Assembly: GCA_013152215.1 (NCBI GenBank)
Contig: JAADGT010000104.1
Location: forward strand, 1-23,737
Reading direction: 5' to 3'
Source: Deltaproteobacteria bacterium
GTDB lineage: Bacteria > Desulfobacterota > Deferrisomatia > Deferrisomatales > Deferrisomataceae
Length of the DNA: 23,737 nt
Shown here: positions 14,869 to 21,272 of the stretch, piece after piece
How the letters are laid out: the number at the start of each line of letters is the position of its first letter
How positions within the stretch are numbered: the first letter of the stretch is position 1
Position numbers and translations under genes: made by a program
The notes under the pieces: generated by a model
Databases searched by the model: none
What the model was told of the DNA's origin: nothing
The model's input: only the letters and a program-made list of their open reading frames with translations

Positions 14869-15436
14869 ATGGAGGCCGTGCGCACCCGCAGGGAGGCCGT
14901 GACCCTGGGGTTCTTCGGGCTGGTGGTGGTGGCGGTGACCCTGATGACCGTGTACCACCTGGGGGGCGGGGCACCCAAGGGCCGCGACGCCCACGTGCAG
15001 GACCAGACCGCCGCCCTCCGGAACCAGGCGGCCCGGCTGGAGGCCTCCCTCCAGGCCAACCCCAACGACCTGGAGACCCTGGTGGCCCTGGGCGACACCT
15101 ACCTGGAGCTGCGGCAGGGCCGCGGCCGTGTTCGAAAAGGCCGAGGCGCTCGCCCCGAACGACATCCACGTGCTCAGCGACCTGGGCACCATCTACCAGC
15201 AGACCGGCCGGTACGACGAGGCCCTGGCCAAGTTCGGCCGGGTGGTGGAGCTGGACCCGAGCCAGCTGGGCGCCGTGCTCCACATGGGCATCATCTACCG
15301 CTACCGCAAGGGCGACGACGCCAAGGCCCTGGAGATGTTCAAGAAGGTCCTGGAAGGCATGCCCGATCCCCGGCTCGCGGAGATGGCCCGCCGGGAGATC
15401 GCAAAGATCGAAGGGGGAGGAGCCGGCAACCCATAG
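14869..15436 (+). CDS. Membrane-anchored TPR protein (CcmI-like C-terminal part), frameshifted
   Basis: The first part (from ATG 14869) has an N-terminal membrane helix (residues 11-28, TLGFFGLVVVAVTLMTVY) and starts a TPR: ANPNDLETLVALGDTYLELRQ. From about 15122 the reading continues in the +1 frame as AAVFEKAEALAPNDIHVLSDLGTIYQQTGRYDEAL..., giving two or more TPRs to the TAG at 15434. Aligning the broken repeat to the next one suggests that eight bases are missing, consistent with deletion between two CAG triplets. The intact protein would be a periplasmic TPR domain, the missing half of CcmI, which binds apocytochromes. As it stands the gene is broken unless the sequence is wrong. It is the last gene of the ccm operon. 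Confidence 0.78.
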
Positions 15437-15453
15437 GCCGGTGACTCCCCCAC

Positions 15454-15492
15454 AAAAAGCGCCCCCTCCCACGTGAATGGGACGGGGGCGCT
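15454..15492 (-). terminator. Strong intrinsic terminator, possibly bidirectional
   Basis: AGCGCCCCCTCCCA (15458-15471) pairs with TGGGACGGGGGCGCT (15478-15492), with one bulged C and a six-base loop. On the minus strand TTTTTG follows the stem directly, so it terminates the di-heme gene. On the plus strand it lies 18 bases after the TPR gene stop and may also end the ccm operon, although only CGTGATTT follows there. Confidence 0.85.
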
Positions 15493-15514
15493 CGTGATTT
15501 CGGGGTGGTCCGGC

Positions 15515-16817
15515 TCAGTTGGCGTTCAGGAAGCCCGCCACCGCCTGGATCTCGGCGTCGGTCAGGGTGTTGCCCATGTGGTTCGCTCCTCCACCGAACT
15601 TGGTGGACACCAGGGATCCCTTGCCGGAGAGATCCGGGGCGAACCCCACGGTGTCGTAGGCGCCCAGCACGTGGCAACTGCTACAGATGCTGTCGAACAC
15701 CGCCTGCCCGTCCGCCGTGGGGGCCGGAGGCTGCGTGCCGGTGTCCGCCGGAGGAGTCTGGGTTCCCGTGTCCGCGGGCGGGGTCTGGGAGCCCGTGTCC
15801 GTCGGCTGAGACCCGGCGGCGGGCGAGCCGGCCTGGTCGCTTAGGAACGCCGCCAGGTCTGCCGCGTAGGGAAGCAGATCGGGGAACGCCGGCATCCCCA
15901 TCTCCTGCCCGCCGCCGTCGGACTCCTCGCCGTCGTCGTCCCCCACGGCGCCTTCGTGCTCCTCGCCCTCGTCCTCACCCCGGAGGAGCACCTCGGCCAA
16001 CTCGTGGGCCGACACGCCCCGGATCGACTCGCCCGAGGTGCCGCCGGAGCCGTCGTCGCCGTGGCAGGCGGCGCAGCCGGCCTCAGCGTACTTCTCCGCC
16101 CCGATCGAGGCGTCGCCCATCGCCCCCATGCTCCGGTCGTCGTCCACGCCGTCGTTGTCGTGGTCGTATCTTGTCCGCCACCCCGTCTCCATCGTCGTCC
16201 TCGTCCTCCCGGTCGGCCACTCCGTCGTTGTCGTGGTCCTTGGAGGCGTCCACTCCGGCCACCTGATCCCGATCGTCGGGGATGCCGTCGTTGTCGTCGT
16301 CCGAGTCGGCAAAGTCCGGGATGTGGTCGCCGTCGTTATCCTCGGGCTTCTCCATGTGCTCGGCAGGCGCCAAGGGATCGCCGTCCCCCTCCATCTCGAC
16401 CTCCCGGCGATCCGGGTCCACGGCGAGGGTACCCAGCACCAGGTGGGTGACCCCTGCCGGCACCTCGAAGTCGGCCCGCCCAGCAGCCGGGTCGTACACC
16501 GCTCCGCCCAGGGGGCCCATGTCGTCGCCCACCACGATCACGTAGGTGTGCCCGGCCGGCACGCGCAGCTCGAACGAGTCCCCGGCCTGGAGCCCCTGGG
16601 CCGAGTCCTGCACGGTTCCGGTCTCGTCCACCGCCTCCACGTAGAAGTCCCCTGCCGTGACAGCCACCGTCCGGGCGGCCAGCCGCGCGGCTCCGCCGGT
16701 GCCCAGGGTGCCGGTGAGCGTGGCCGTGTCTGCCGAGGTCCCGTTTCCGCTCCCCCCTCCGCAGGCGGCCAGCAGCAGGGCCAGGCCCAATGCCGTTCCG
16801 ATCCGAAGTCTGTTCAT
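15515..16817 (-). CDS. Di-heme cytochrome lipoprotein with Ca-type repeats, frameshifted
   Basis: The protein starts at an ATG with AGGAGG ideally placed and has a lipoprotein signal ending LLLAAC (Cys19) then GGGSG. A beta-rich region of about 130 residues follows, then thrombospondin-type-3-like Asp-rich repeats (DDDNDGIPDD, DHDNDGVADRED, DDDGDGVADK). Near 16168 the frame breaks; dropping one A restores DKYDHDNDGVDDD and the rest. After that come a cytochrome c domain with CAACH, an acidic Glu/Asp/Gly linker, a Thr/Pro repeat linker (PPADTGTQ-type, three copies) and a second cytochrome c domain with CSSCH and distal Met in NHMGN. The predicted protein is surface- or outer-membrane-linked and could carry electrons across the envelope (inference). 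Without the correction the heme domains are not translated. Confidence 0.78.
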
Positions 16818-16839
16818 GGTACCCTCCTCGTGCACGTTG

Positions 16840-16907
16840 TGCGGGCCCCACGGCCCGCAGGTTGCGTTGGGCCCTGCCCGGCTCCGGCCAAGAACCCGGG
16901 CAGGGCC
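16840..16907 (-). other. Two perfect GC hairpins upstream of the di-heme gene
   Basis: TGCGGGCC (16840-16847) pairs with GGCCCGCA (16852-16859). GGCCCTGCCCGG (16870-16881) pairs perfectly over 12 bases with CCGGGCAGGGCC (16896-16907), followed on the plus strand by GCCTTTTG. They lie in the leader region of the minus-strand di-heme gene. The larger one could be a terminator for plus-strand read-through or a leader structure; no promoter with good hexamers is visible here. Confidence 0.55.
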
Positions 16908-16918
16908 GCCTTTTGTCG

Positions 16919-17157
16919 CTCATACCAAGTTGCATTCAAACCGCAGAGGGGCGAGGGACCTGCCGGAGAGCCGGGTGCGGCCGTACCAGGGGCCAGAATT
17001 CAGATGACAGTGGGCAGAGAGAAAAACTACCCCGGCGGGCTAATCACAGGTGGAACCCTTCTTCAGGATCTCCTGTCCTCTGTCCGCTGAAATCTGCCTC
17101 CTGAAACCCTTGCCCCGCCCCACGAGAACTCTCGGTTTGAACTCAACTCGCTATCAG
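16919..17157. mobile_element. MITE-like copy 4 of the long-hairpin repeat, with TIRs
   Basis: This is the most complete copy. The left end CTCATACCAAGTTGCATTC (continuing AAACCG) and the right end, read inward as CTGATAGCGAGTTGAGTTC (continuing AAACCG), are terminal inverted repeats of about 28 bases with a few mismatches. Between them lie the shared block with CCGGAGAGCCGGGTGCGGCC, the inner arms around GACAGTGGGCAG and CTGTCCGCTG, and the CCTTGCCCCGCC arm. No transposase is encoded. The right end supplies the stop codon of the DUF5666 gene. A short TCG flanks both ends, too short to call a target duplication. Confidence 0.7.
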
Positions 17158-18132
17158 TCGCCGTGCTCGCCCTCGGCCCCGAACTCCACCGTGCGGGCAA
17201 CCAGGATCCCGTTCTCCACCGTGCCCTCCACCTCGACCCGCACACCCGGCGCCAGATCCGCCGCGGTCCCCCCCTCGAACCCGGCCCCGGAGGCGTCCAC
17301 CGTGGTTCCGTCCAGGGTGAAGGTGGTGCCGTCCACCGTGTTCACCACCCCGGCCACCTCGGCCTCGTGCCCCTCGGGCAGGCCCTCCTCTTCGAGCTCG
17401 ATCCGATCCGCGCGGAGCAGGTCTCCGTCCAGGTATCCGTAGACCTCAACGGCCTCCCCCTCCGCGGGCAAACGCATGGCTCCGGGCACGTGGACCCGCT
17501 GCGAGCCCACCCAGAACATCCGCGCCCCGCTGTCGAGGCCCTGGACCAAGCCCTTCACCTTCACCTCGTCCGTCTCCGGATCGAACTCGGCCGCATTCTT
17601 CACGATCCGGACGAACGTGGCCCGCAGGCCTCCGTCGGGCTCCTCGAACCCGCTCACCTCCACCAGATCGCCGTCCCCGGGCTCCCCCCCCCTCGAGCCG
17701 GGTCGAGACCCCGATCCGCACGGGCCGACCGAAGACCAGGAGATTCCCGGAGGCATCCGTAGCCGCCACGCCGAGCACCGCGCTCGAGTACTCCAGGCGC
17801 TCGGCCTCGCCCGGCACGTACCCGCTCGGGGTCGTTTCTCCCGGACGGTAGGTGCCGGTGACCCGGACCACCATCCCCTCGCGCAGATCGGTCTCCTCGG
17901 CTGGGGTTCCGTCCACAGTCACCGTGGTCTGGGGGGTCAGATCGAACTCCACCCCGTTGACGATCACGCTGCCGAACCCCTGGATCGGTCCCTCCGCGGT
18001 CACGGCCACGCTGCCCGTGCCGCCGATGCCCCCGCCCGGCCCGCTGTCGAGCGCAGTCGTTCCACCCGCCCCCCCGCAACCGGCCCCAACCACCGCCGCC
18101 CCGATCAGGGCACACCACACCATGGTTCTCAT
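17154..18132 (-). CDS. DUF5666-like lipoprotein, frameshifted at a G9 tract
   Basis: The protein starts at an ATG overlapping the DUF6502 stop (ATGA), with GGAGAAGG upstream. The signal peptide ends VGAGC (Cys19) and is followed by a Gly-rich stretch. It then has repeated beta-barrel, OB-like modules typical of DUF5666: IQGFGSVIVNGVEFDLT..TVDGTP..DLREGMVVRVTGTY, then VKVKGLVQGLD, VEVYGYLDGD and AEVAGVVNTVDGTTFTLDGTT..LAPGVRVEVEGT. Within the gene a run of nine C (17684-17692; G9 on the coding strand) puts the two halves out of frame; eight would restore RLEGGEPGDGDLVEVSGF. This may be phase variation, sequencing error or decay. Function is unknown; it is an envelope protein commonly found beside DUF6502 genes. 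Its TGA stop lies in the end of the MITE-like element. Confidence 0.82.
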
Positions 18133-18968
18133 GTGCCTTCTCCCGCGCCTGCGCCGTCGCCGTCGGGCTCCTCGTACCAGAACACTCCCAAGCGGACCCT
18201 GCGCCGGGGGCCCTCTGCAGGGTCCGAGATCCGCTCGGCCAGCACCCGATCCAGCACCTCCAGGACCCGCTGCCCCTCCAGACCGGCCAGTTCCCGAACC
18301 GCCGGAACGGCCGAGGCCGGCACCCCCCGGTAGGCCACGTGCCGCTGGAACCACCGGTCCGGGGGCTCTGCCGTCAGGTTGTGGTCGATGGTGCGGATGA
18401 GCGCGCTCACGTCCTCGCCCAGCACCGCCAGCTTCTGGGGCTCCGCCCCCTGGGGCAGGTAGGCCCGGGTCCGGAGCCGCACCCGGCCGTCCGGCAGCCG
18501 CTCCACCGTGCCGGTGCGCACCAGCTCGTCCAGCACGGCCCGGGGCGGCACGTCGGCGCCGTAGCGGGCCACCAGCTCCGAGAAGCTCGCCCCTTCCCCC
18601 TCGAACGCCAGCACGAGCGGCTCCCCCAGCTCGTTGCGGTACAGGGGCTCCCGGGTCCAAGCCGAGACGATCCGGGCGGCCCGGTGAAACCGCTCCACGT
18701 CCTCGGCACGCGCCGGGGGAGGGGATTCCTGGAGCCGCTGGACCTCCTTTCGGGACAGCCCGGTCAGCACGGATACGCGTGAGCGGGTCTGCTTGCGGCC
18801 CGGCAGCCGAAACTCGCGGGTGGCCACGTCCACGTAGGCCCACCGGGCCAACTCGGAGAACACCGGGTACGGCACGCCGTGGCGCAGCAGCACCCGGACC
18901 AGGGCCCGAAGGATCGCCAGGACGGCGGCAAGCAGTGCTCGGTTGGAAGAGGATCCGGTCTCGTTCAT
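18129..18968 (-). CDS. DUF6502 family protein, probable DNA-binding regulator
   Basis: This is a 279-aa cytoplasmic protein. Residues 10-70 carry the DUF6502 hallmark ALVRVLLRHGVPYPVFSELARWAYVDVA..EF, then GRKQTRSRVSVLTGLSRKEVQRL, which looks like a winged-helix or HTH segment (TRSRVSVLTGLSRKEV). The C-terminal half is helical with TIDHNLTAEPPDRWFQRHVAYRGVPASAVPAVREL. The start ATG (18966-18968) has no Shine-Dalgarno sequence; a promoter ends only eight bases upstream, so the mRNA is probably leaderless or nearly so. An alternative upstream TTG lies within the promoter and is less likely. The DUF5666 gene overlaps its 3' end by four bases. A role in controlling its own operon is inference from the HTH-like region and the palindrome in its promoter. 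Confidence 0.85.
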   Translation of the reverse strand: MNETGSSSNRALLAAVLAILRALVRVLLRHGVPYPVFSELARWAYVDVATREFRLPGRKQTRSRVSVLTGLSRKEVQRLQESPPPARAEDVERFHRAARIVSAWTREPLYRNELGEPLVLAFEGEGASFSELVARYGADVPPRAVLDELVRTGTVERLPDGRVRLRTRAYLPQGAEPQKLAVLGEDVSALIRTIDHNLTAEPPDRWFQRHVAYRGVPASAVPAVRELAGLEGQRVLEVLDRVLAERISDPAEGPRRRVRLGVFWYEEPDGDGAGAGEGT

Positions 18969-18970
18969 GA

Positions 18971-19005
18971 TTTGGGATTTTATTCCCAAAAATGCGCCGG
19001 GTCAA
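18971..19005 (-). promoter_or_regulatory. Promoter with overlapping palindromic operator
   Basis: On the minus strand TTGACC (19000-19005) is followed by a 17-base spacer and TAAAAT (18977-18982). The -10 box sits in the middle of the inverted repeat TTTGGGA-N6-TCCCAAA (18971-18990). The predicted start point is within two bases of the DUF6502 ATG. A protein bound to the palindrome would block the polymerase, a classic autorepression layout. Confidence 0.68.
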
Positions 19006-19020
19006 CCCCTGACAACTTCG

Positions 19021-19047
19021 GTCGTTGGTCGTCAGTCGTTGGTCGTC
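19021..19047. repeat. Tandem 13-mer upstream of DUF6502 promoter
   Basis: GTCGTTGGTCGTC occurs twice (19021-19033 and 19035-19047), separated by a single A. The pair lies 15 bases upstream of the -35 box, so it might bind an activator, but simple low-complexity repeat DNA is equally possible. Confidence 0.6.
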
Positions 19048-19052
19048 GGTCT

Positions 19053-19117
19053 GGGGCCTTCGGCCCGCCAGGCGGCTCAAAGGCTAGAAGGCTGGAAAGC
19101 TAGAAGGCTGAAAACCT
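19053..19117 (+). repeat. AAGGCTAG-type octamer array
   Basis: GGGGCCTTCGGCCC, then GGCTCAAAGGCTAGAAGGC.. and further units: a close relative of 9557-9627 in the same order. It is followed after a short spacer by copy 5 of the long-hairpin repeat, and the same order (octamer array, then hairpin repeat) is seen at 9557-9773. Confidence 0.75.
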
Positions 19118-19152
19118 CTTTCATTTCCTGGCAGTTGTGCAGGCTTACGCCA

Positions 19153-19284
19153 AAGTCCGGAGGCAGGGGTTTCAGGGACCAGAATTCAGAGGACAGTGGA
19201 CCGGAGAACTGCCGGAGCGGTTCTCCCCTGTTTTCTGTCCACCGACTCCTGATTCCTGAAATGCAGACCCCATGCCTCCGGCGT
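19153..19284. repeat. Dispersed long-hairpin repeat, copy 5
   Basis: The outer arms TCCGGAGGCAGGGGTTTCAG (left) and CAGACCCCATGCCTCCGG (right) are inverted, and so are the inner arms around GAATTCAGAGGACAGTGGAC and GTCCACCGACTCCTGATTC. The outer arms have diverged from those of copy 1 yet still pair with each other, which indicates selection or gene conversion on the stem. The bases 19285-19359 contain a further GC hairpin (CGCAGGG/CCCTGCG) but no gene. Confidence 0.8.
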
Positions 19285-19359
19285 GAAGGCCCCGGACCAA
19301 CAAAAGTTACCTTCCCGTTGTAGGGCCCCGCAGGGCCTGAGGGGGCTCCCCCTGCGGCG

Positions 19360-19389
19360 TTGACACCCTCCGAACCCCTCTGCTACTAA
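19360..19389 (+). promoter_or_regulatory. sigma70 promoter of birA-coaX
   Basis: A perfect TTGACA (19360-19365) and TACTAA (19384-19389) are spaced by 18 bases. The start point would be near 19396, about 50 bases before the birA ATG. No biotin-operator-like palindrome is obvious nearby. Confidence 0.65.
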
Positions 19390-19444
19390 GGCGTTTCCCT
19401 GACCGGACCCACCGGCTCCCGTTCCCGAAGACCATGGGGAAACC

Positions 19445-20446
19445 ATGGCCGAGCCCCTTTCCGACCGCGTACTGCGCCTGCTGCTCACGGCCGATCCCGG
19501 CGCCCTGTCGGGTCAGGAGCTGGCCCGACGGCTGGGGGTGACCCGTTCAGCGGTGTGGAAGGCGGTGGAGGAACTCCGGCGCAAGGGGTACGGTATCCTC
19601 AGCCAAGCCGGCCGAGGATACCGTTTGGACCGAGTCAGCCGGGGGCTGCGCCCCCCTGAGATCGAGGCATGCCTCGGCACCGCCCGGTTGGGCCGCCCGG
19701 TTCGTTACCTTGCCCGCACCGGCTCCACCAATGCCGAGGCGGACCGGTGGGCCGAGGAGGGGGCGCCTGAGGGGGCGCTGGTGGTGGCCGAGCACCAGGA
19801 GCAGGGCCGTGGCCGGAGGGGCCGGTCCTGGGCCGATCTTCCCGGCCGGAGCCTCCTGTTCAGCCTGGTCCTCCGGCCGCCCCTCCCGGCGGCGGCCGTG
19901 CCTCCCCTCACCTACGTGGCCTCGGCGGCCCTGGCCGAGGCCTTGGCCGCGTGGGTGCCCCGTCAGTCCATCGAGATCAAGTGGCCCAACGACGTGCTCC
20001 TCGGCGGGGGAAAGGTGGCGGGCATCCTTCTGGAGATGCGCGCCGAGGCCCAGGCGGCCCGGCACGTGGTCCTGGGCGTGGGAGTGAACGTGGGGGGCGA
20101 CCCGGACGACCTGCCCGAGGAGGTCCGGGCCCTGGCCACCACCCTGGCGGCCTGGGCCGCCCCCCCACCCCCCGACCGCCTGGCGGTGCTTTGCGGCTTC
20201 CTTCAGGCCCTGGAACCTCTGTATGATCGGTTCGTTTCCCACGGCTTCGGGGCGGTGCGGGACTCGTGGACCCGGTGGTTCCGTGCTGCGGACCGGCGGG
20301 TTCGGGTCCACACGCCGTCCGGCCCGGTGGAGGGCACGGCCGTGGGTCTCGACGACGCCGGCGCCCTGCTCCTCGCGGCCCCCGACGGAACGACCCGCCG
20401 CATCCTGGCCGGCGACCTGCACTACGTGACCACGAGGGCGCCATGA
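19445..20446 (+). CDS. birA: BirA biotin-protein ligase / biotin repressor
   Basis: This is a 333-aa bifunctional protein. The N-terminal winged helix LSGQELARRLGVTRSAVWKAVEELRRKGYGI is followed by the wing AGRGYRL. The ligase core has STNAEADRW, the biotinyl-AMP loop GRGRRGRSW, KWPNDVLLGGGKVAGILLEM, and GVGVNVG. A C-terminal SH3-like domain (VHTPSGPVEGTAVGLDDAGALLL) completes the group II form. It attaches biotin to carboxylase carrier domains and can repress biotin synthesis genes. The ATG at 19445 is chosen by the fit to the HTH domain. coaX overlaps its stop by four bases, an arrangement common in this group of bacteria. Confidence 0.96.
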   Translation: MAEPLSDRVLRLLLTADPGALSGQELARRLGVTRSAVWKAVEELRRKGYGILSQAGRGYRLDRVSRGLRPPEIEACLGTARLGRPVRYLARTGSTNAEADRWAEEGAPEGALVVAEHQEQGRGRRGRSWADLPGRSLLFSLVLRPPLPAAAVPPLTYVASAALAEALAAWVPRQSIEIKWPNDVLLGGGKVAGILLEMRAEAQAARHVVLGVGVNVGGDPDDLPEEVRALATTLAAWAAPPPPDRLAVLCGFLQALEPLYDRFVSHGFGAVRDSWTRWFRAADRRVRVHTPSGPVEGTAVGLDDAGALLLAAPDGTTRRILAGDLHYVTTRAP

Positions 20447-21228
20447 CCCAGCACACCGATCTGCTCCTGGCGGTGGACGTGGGCAACACCCACACCGTGT
20501 TGGGGGTGTTTGCGGACCGGGAGCTCACCGCCCACTGGCGCATCGCCACTGACGCCCGCAAGACCCCCGAGGAGCTCGGGGTGCTGCTGCGCAGCCTGTT
20601 CGACCTGTCGGGGATCGAGATCCGCCGGATCGAAGGGGTGGCGGTCTCGTCGGTGGTTCCGGCGTTCACCCCCACCGTGGCCGAGGCCTCCCGGGAGTTC
20701 CTCCATCGGGACCCGTTGGTGGTGGGCCCCGGCATCCGAACCGGCATGCCGATCCGGTACGAGGATCCCCGGGAGGTGGGGGCCGACCGGATCGTGAACG
20801 CGGTGGCGGGGTACGAGAAGTTTCATCGGTCGCTGATCATCGTGGACTTCGGCACCGCCACCACCTTCGACTACGTGGACGCGGCCGGTGCCTACATGGG
20901 GGGCATGATCGCGCCGGGGCTCCAGATCAGCATGGAAGCCCTGTTCGCCCGGGCCAGCAAGCTGCCGAAGGTGGCGCTCGAGCGGCCACCGCGGGTGCTG
21001 GGCCGCAACACTGTGCACTCCATCCAGTCGGGCATCGTGTTCGGGTACGCCAGCCTGGTGGACGGGCTGATCGAGCGCCTCCAGGCCGAGGTGGGCGAAC
21101 CACCCCTCGTGGTGGCCACCGGCGGGCTGGCCCCCCTGATCGCGAAGGAGAGCCGACACATCCAGAGAGTGGAGGAGTTCCTGACCCTGGAGGGGCTTCG
21201 CATCCTGTACGACCGCAACGCGGGTTGA
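20443..21228 (+). CDS. coaX: Type III pantothenate kinase CoaX
   Basis: This is a 261-aa cytoplasmic kinase of the ASKHA fold that phosphorylates pantothenate in the first step of CoA synthesis. Visible motifs are the phosphate loop LLAVDVGNTHTVLGVF, the middle PREVGADRIVNAVAGYEKF, the second phosphate motif IIVDFGTATTFDYVDAAGAYMGGMIAPG, and VVATGGLAPLI. The start ATG overlaps the birA stop (ATGA). Length and motifs are normal. The EF-G-like gene follows after 44 bases. Confidence 0.97.
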   Translation: MTQHTDLLLAVDVGNTHTVLGVFADRELTAHWRIATDARKTPEELGVLLRSLFDLSGIEIRRIEGVAVSSVVPAFTPTVAEASREFLHRDPLVVGPGIRTGMPIRYEDPREVGADRIVNAVAGYEKFHRSLIIVDFGTATTFDYVDAAGAYMGGMIAPGLQISMEALFARASKLPKVALERPPRVLGRNTVHSIQSGIVFGYASLVDGLIERLQAEVGEPPLVVATGGLAPLIAKESRHIQRVEEFLTLEGLRILYDRNAG

Positions 21229-21272
21229 TCTCGACCGGCCGACACCCCCGATTCATCGAGAAAGGAGCGGGC

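Noticed and set aside
18966..19080. N-terminal extension of a minus-strand frame starting at 19080
   Set aside because: It runs through octamer and 13-mer repeats and the DUF6502 promoter in a different frame; no ribosome-binding site or conserved sequence.
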